Positions 28,805-32,075 of a stretch of DNA of 32,075 nt are shown piece by piece. Each line of letters begins with the position of its first letter. Within the stretch, counting starts at the first letter, position 1. Source of the stretch: Candidatus Methylomirabilota bacterium (lineage in GTDB: Bacteria > Methylomirabilota > Methylomirabilia > Rokubacteriales > CSP1-6). The stretch is taken from assembly GCA_036001065.1 (NCBI GenBank), contig DASYUQ010000114.1, positions 1-32,075 of the forward strand, read 5' to 3'. The notes beneath the pieces were generated by a model. The model saw only the letters and a list, made by a program, of their open reading frames with translations, had not been told where the DNA came from and did not search any database. The translations under genes were made by a program, and so were the position numbers.

Positions 28805-30313
28805 ATGAAGCGGCGCGTGCTGGTCGTCGACGACGACGCCGCGATCCTCGAGGTGCTCGAGATGCGCCTGACCGCCATGGGCTTCGAGGTGACCGGGACC
28901 AGCCGGCCCCAGGACGCCATCGACGCGATGACCGCCGGGCGCTTCGACCTGGCGCTGCTGGATCTCCGCATGGAGCCCCTCGACGGCATTCAGCTCATGG
29001 AGACGCTCCACTCCCGGCAGCCGCGCCTGCCGGTGCTCATCATGACCGCCCACGGCACCATCGAGACGGCGGTCGAGGCCGTGCAGCGAGGCGCCTTCGA
29101 TTACCTGACCAAGCCGTTCGTGCGCGACGAGCTGCGGGCCAAGATCCGCCGGGCGCTCTCGGCGCGGCGCTGGGCGCGCGACCGCGAGCGTCTACTGGCG
29201 GTGGGCGAGACGTTCGCGTCGTCCGGCGTCATGGAGCGCATCCTGGACGCCGTGGTCCAGGCTGCGGTGGAGACCACGGAGGCAGAGCGGGCCGTGGTCT
29301 TCCAGCTCACCAGCGGGCGCCTGGTGCCGATGGCCAGCGCGGGGTCGCCGCCCCCGTCGTGGAGCGCGCTGGAGACGGCGGCGGCCCAGGCGATCGAGAA
29401 GGGCGCGCCCATGACGGTGCCCGGCGCGGAGTCCCGGATCATCGTCGCCGCTCCGCTGGTCGTGCAGCGGGGCCCGGTGGGGGCCCTGGTGATCGAGACG
29501 CCCGCGCGCGTGGAGCCGACGGAGGACGACCTCGAGCTGCTCGCGCTCTTCTCCTCCCAGGCGGCGATCGCCATCCGGAACACGCATGAGCTCGAGCGGC
29601 TGCGGAGCGGCGCCCTGGCCGCTCTGGGCCGGATGGCGACGCAGGTGGCCCACGAGCTGAAGAACCCGCTAGCCGGCCTGCGTCTCTACGCCCGCCACCT
29701 GGAGCAGCGGCTCGAGAAGGGCCGCGATGTCGAGAGCGCGGACCTGGCGCGGAAGGTCACGTCCACGGTCGATCACCTGACGGCGGTGGTCTCGGAAATC
29801 ACCGCCTTCGGGCGCCCGCCCGAGCTGCACCGCGCGCCCACCTCGCTGGCTGCGCTGCTCGACGAGTGCATCGCGCTGGCGCGCGCCCGCTGCCCGTCCG
29901 AGGGCATCGAGATCGTGCGGTCGTACGACCCCGCCTGTCCGGAGGCGCAGGTCGACGCCCGCGAGCTGCGCAAAGCCTTCTTGAACCTGGTCCTCAACGG
30001 GCTGGAGGCCCTCAACGACCGGGGCCGGTTGACGGTGGGCGTACTCTACACGGCCGAGGCGCAGGCGATCACGGTGGCCATCGACGACACCGGACCGGGG
30101 ATGGGCGACGAGACGCTCGCCCGCGTCTTCGACCTGTTCTTCACCACCAAGCCGGACGGCACTGGGCTCGGCATGGCCATCGCCCGCTCGGTGGTCGATC
30201 TGCACGGTGGCGAGCTGACGATCCAGAGCGCGCCCGGCCACGGCACCCGCGTGCGCATCCGCATCCCCGTCGGCGCCCCGGCCGCCCGCTCCGGAGCCGA
30301 GGAGGCCCGGTGA
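28805..30313 (+). CDS. REC-GAF-histidine kinase (soluble hybrid kinase)
   Basis: A 502-residue cytoplasmic protein. Receiver domain at 4-120 with DDD pocket (9-11), Asp53 in LLDLRMEPLDG and KPF near 107. A GAF-like domain spans about 140-265 (ILDAVVQAAVETTEAERAVV through SSQAAIAIRNTHEL). The kinase core follows: HisKA with His283 in QVAHELKNPLAGLR, then HATPase with LNLVLNGLEALNDRG, DDTGPGMGD and DGTGLGMAIA. The NtrB-like kinase core fits pairing with the NtrC-like regulator encoded next, overlapping as GTGA. The receiver may allow the upstream membrane kinase to feed into it. Confidence 0.92.
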   Translation: MKRRVLVVDDDAAILEVLEMRLTAMGFEVTGTSRPQDAIDAMTAGRFDLALLDLRMEPLDGIQLMETLHSRQPRLPVLIMTAHGTIETAVEAVQRGAFDYLTKPFVRDELRAKIRRALSARRWARDRERLLAVGETFASSGVMERILDAVVQAAVETTEAERAVVFQLTSGRLVPMASAGSPPPSWSALETAAAQAIEKGAPMTVPGAESRIIVAAPLVVQRGPVGALVIETPARVEPTEDDLELLALFSSQAAIAIRNTHELERLRSGALAALGRMATQVAHELKNPLAGLRLYARHLEQRLEKGRDVESADLARKVTSTVDHLTAVVSEITAFGRPPELHRAPTSLAALLDECIALARARCPSEGIEIVRSYDPACPEAQVDARELRKAFLNLVLNGLEALNDRGRLTVGVLYTAEAQAITVAIDDTGPGMGDETLARVFDLFFTTKPDGTGLGMAIARSVVDLHGGELTIQSAPGHGTRVRIRIPVGAPAARSGAEEAR

Positions 30314-31692
30314 AGCACGGGCGCACAGTCCTCGTCGTCGACGACGAGCCGACCATTCTCGACGGCCTCCGACTCACGCTGGAGGCCGACGGCTACGCCG
30401 TCCGCATGGCCGGCAGCGTGCAGACCGCCCTCTCCGTCCTGGCCCAGGCCGACGTCCAGGCCGCGATCGTCGACCTCATGCTCCCCGACGGCGACGGCAT
30501 CGCCCTCACCCGGGAGCTGAAGAAGCGGGACCCGTCGGTCGAGGTGATCATCGTCACCGCCTACGGCTCGGTGCGGAAGGCGATGGAGGCCACCAAGGGC
30601 GCGGGGGCCTTCTACGTCCTCGAGAAGCCCTTCGACCCCGACGAGGTGCTGGGGCTCGTCAAGAACGCGCTCGAGCACCGCAAGCTGGTCGCCGAGAACA
30701 CCGACCTGCGCCGCCGGCTGGCCGAGCAGTCCGCCGACAGCGAAATCCTCTCCGCCGCGCCCTCCATGCGGCGCGTGATGGAGACGGTGGCCTCGGTGGC
30801 CGACGCCGACGCCAACGTGCTCATCGTCGGCGAGAGTGGCACCGGCAAGGAGCTGATCGCCAACGCGCTCCACGAGCGGAGCCGGCGGCGCGACGGTCCC
30901 TGGATCAAGATCAACTGCGCCGCGCTGCCCAAGGACCTCATCGAGTCGGAGCTATTCGGCCACACCAGGGGCTCGTTCACCGGCGCCACCACCGAGAAGG
31001 TCGGCCTGCTGGAGGAGGCGCACCGGGGCTCGTTGCTGCTCGACGAGATCATCGAGATGCCCGTCGATCTGCAGGCCAAACTCCTCCGCGTGCTCGAAGA
31101 GCGGGTGGTGCGGCGGCTCGGCGGCACCAAGGCCGTGGCCGTCGATTTCCGGCTGATCTCCTCGACTAACCGCAACGCCGACCTCGCCGTCAAGGAAGGC
31201 CAGCTCCGGCAGGACCTTTATTTCCGGATCAATACGGTGACCATCCAGGTGCCGCCGCTGCGCGAACGCCCCGACGATATTCCGCTGCTGGTCCAGGCCT
31301 TCCTGGAGCGCTACGCGGCCAGGCACGACCGGCGGATGGACGGCATCGAGCCGGAGGCGTACCGGCGCCTGCTCGGTTACCCGTGGCCGGGAAACGTGCG
31401 GGAGCTGCAGCACGCGATCGAGCACGCCGTCCTGGTGACGCACGGTAAGCAGATCACGCTGGCCGATCTGCCCGAGGCGCTCCAGCGCACGGTCGCGGAG
31501 GGCGCGGCGTCGTCGATCGCGCCCTCGGAGGTACCCGCGGGCTCGCTGGAGGAGATCGAGCGGGCCTCGATCCTCAAGGCGCTCGAGACCACCCGGTGGA
31601 ACAAGCAGGCCGCGGCCGCGCTGCTGGGCCTGCGCCGCCCCACCCTCTACTCCAAGATGCGCAAGCACGGCATTCCCCAGCGGCCCAGCTGA
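30310..31692 (+). CDS. NtrC-family sigma54-dependent response regulator
   Basis: 460 residues: receiver (about 6-120, DDE pocket 11-13, Asp55 in AIVDLMLPDGDG), AAA+ domain (about 148-385) and Fis-type HTH (about 415-455). AAA+ motifs: Walker A GESGTGKE, sigma54-contact loop ELFGHTRGSFTGA where the usual GAFTGA reads GSFTGA, Walker B SLLLDEI, and FRINTVTIQVPPLRER. The HTH reads NKQAAAALLGLRRPTLYSKM. It should activate transcription from sigma54 promoters when phosphorylated. The GTG start overlaps the hybrid kinase stop, so kinase and regulator are co-translated. Targets are not visible here; no -24/-12 promoter was found nearby. Confidence 0.94.
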   Translation: MKHGRTVLVVDDEPTILDGLRLTLEADGYAVRMAGSVQTALSVLAQADVQAAIVDLMLPDGDGIALTRELKKRDPSVEVIIVTAYGSVRKAMEATKGAGAFYVLEKPFDPDEVLGLVKNALEHRKLVAENTDLRRRLAEQSADSEILSAAPSMRRVMETVASVADADANVLIVGESGTGKELIANALHERSRRRDGPWIKINCAALPKDLIESELFGHTRGSFTGATTEKVGLLEEAHRGSLLLDEIIEMPVDLQAKLLRVLEERVVRRLGGTKAVAVDFRLISSTNRNADLAVKEGQLRQDLYFRINTVTIQVPPLRERPDDIPLLVQAFLERYAARHDRRMDGIEPEAYRRLLGYPWPGNVRELQHAIEHAVLVTHGKQITLADLPEALQRTVAEGAASSIAPSEVPAGSLEEIERASILKALETTRWNKQAAAALLGLRRPTLYSKMRKHGIPQRPS

Positions 31693-31766
31693 CGTCCCTG
31701 CCACGCGCCCGGCCGCCGGCCCGCTCCGGGACCGGTACGGGTAGCTCGGGGACGGGCGCCCCCGGT

Positions 31767-32075
31767 TCAGCCCAGCGGTACCGAGCGAAGACGACGCGAC
31801 CTGGTCCGCACCTCAGCCCGGGGCGCCGGGAGCAGCCGGAGCCGTTGGCAGCGCTTGTGGAGTGTGTTGCGGTTCAAACCGAGAAGACGGGCGGCTCGGA
31901 CCTGATTGCCTCCCGTCAGGGCCAGCACGTGCGCGAGCAGCGGGCGCTCGACCAGGGCCAGCATCTCGCGGTAGATGCGCCCCGGCCGGGTGGTGAGCAA
32001 GCGGTCGGCGAGCGTGCGGACCGCCCTGGCCAGGGCCCGCGGGGAGCCATCCACCCCGGGGGTGGCCAGGCGCTC
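31767..32075 (-). CDS. Fis-type helix-turn-helix protein (5' end at or beyond window edge)
   Basis: From a GTG at 32054 the frame gives 95 residues; it remains open to the window edge, so the true start may be outside. The central part YREMLALVERPLLAHVLALT followed by GNQVRAARLLGLNRNTLHKR is the Fis/NtrC C-terminal DNA-binding domain. The tail is Arg-rich (RAEVRTRSRRLRSV). It converges on the sigma54 regulator across a 74-bp gap. It may be a small Fis-like protein or the end of a longer sigma54 activator. Confidence 0.78.
   Translation of the reverse strand, partial: ERLATPGVDGSPRALARAVRTLADRLLTTRPGRIYREMLALVERPLLAHVLALTGGNQVRAARLLGLNRNTLHKRCQRLRLLPAPRAEVRTRSRRLRSVPLG

Noticed and set aside
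28487-29053. 188-codon minus-strand frame covering the palindrome
   Set aside because: It overlaps the lipoprotein and hybrid kinase antisense. A short protein-like stretch near 28540-28610 is not enough to support a gene.

Overview
The window is GC-rich, densely packed bacterial chromosome with many ATGA/GTGA start-stop overlaps and few long gaps. It carries a cofactor F420 biosynthesis locus (cofC, cofD, cofE, cofG, cofH), an F420:NADP oxidoreductase and an F420-type LLM oxidoreductase. It also has lipoproteins, a BamE-like protein, c-di-GMP enzymes and a sigma54 regulator, which point to a diderm. Together these suggest an environmental diderm that makes F420, such as Rokubacteria/Methylomirabilota. 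That placement is inference from gene content, not a phylogeny.

Layout, left to right. 1-3.2 kb: edge of a small YCII-like gene, a Ski2/HelY-type helicase and a BamE-like lipoprotein. 3.3-4.5 kb: an AhpD-like gene with an in-frame UGA and a SECIS-like hairpin (candidate selenoprotein), overlapping a small unknown gene that is coupled to a methyltransferase. 4.5-7.7 kb: a YdjC/HpnK-type deacetylase (probable CTG start), a ROK sugar kinase and an Nramp-related transporter. 7.7-11.9 kb: a TlpA-like thioredoxin divergent from a D-2-hydroxyglutarate dehydrogenase-type FAD/FeS fusion, then a TauE/SafE permease. 11.9-13.1 kb: a small accessory patch with two IS630-style inverted-repeat elements in CTAG sites, a palindromic repeat, a PD-(D/E)xK-type protein and a truncated dienelactone hydrolase. 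13.1-16.5 kb: a GGDEF/HD-GYP operon divergent from a TusA/cysteine-desulfurase pair whose desulfurase lacks the PLP lysine. 16.7-18.3 kb: HAD phosphatase, CopD-like membrane protein and a broken malate/lactate dehydrogenase. 18.4-26.1 kb: the F420 locus on the minus strand, with HU and a GNAT-like gene inside it and a tandem triplication of the cofC 3' end between cofC and cofE. 26.4-31.7 kb: a signalling operon (internally deleted thioesterase, sensor kinase, QseG-like lipoprotein, REC-GAF-kinase, sigma54 regulator). 31.8 kb-end: a Fis-type HTH protein cut by the window edge.

How the genes fit together. CofG/CofH make the Fo chromophore, CofC/CofD attach the side chain, CofE adds glutamates, Fno/NpdG exchanges hydride between NADP and F420, and the LLM enzyme is a likely user. 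The GGDEF and HD-GYP proteins would make and degrade c-di-GMP under one promoter. The last operon resembles QseE-QseG-QseF with an additional hybrid kinase. Several genes have a -10 hexamer only 7-10 nt before the start codon, suggesting leaderless or nearly leaderless mRNAs alongside genes with strong Shine-Dalgarno sites.

The strongest candidates for new biology are the UGA-containing AhpD-like gene, the TusA plus lysine-less IscS pair, and the triplicated cofC tail.
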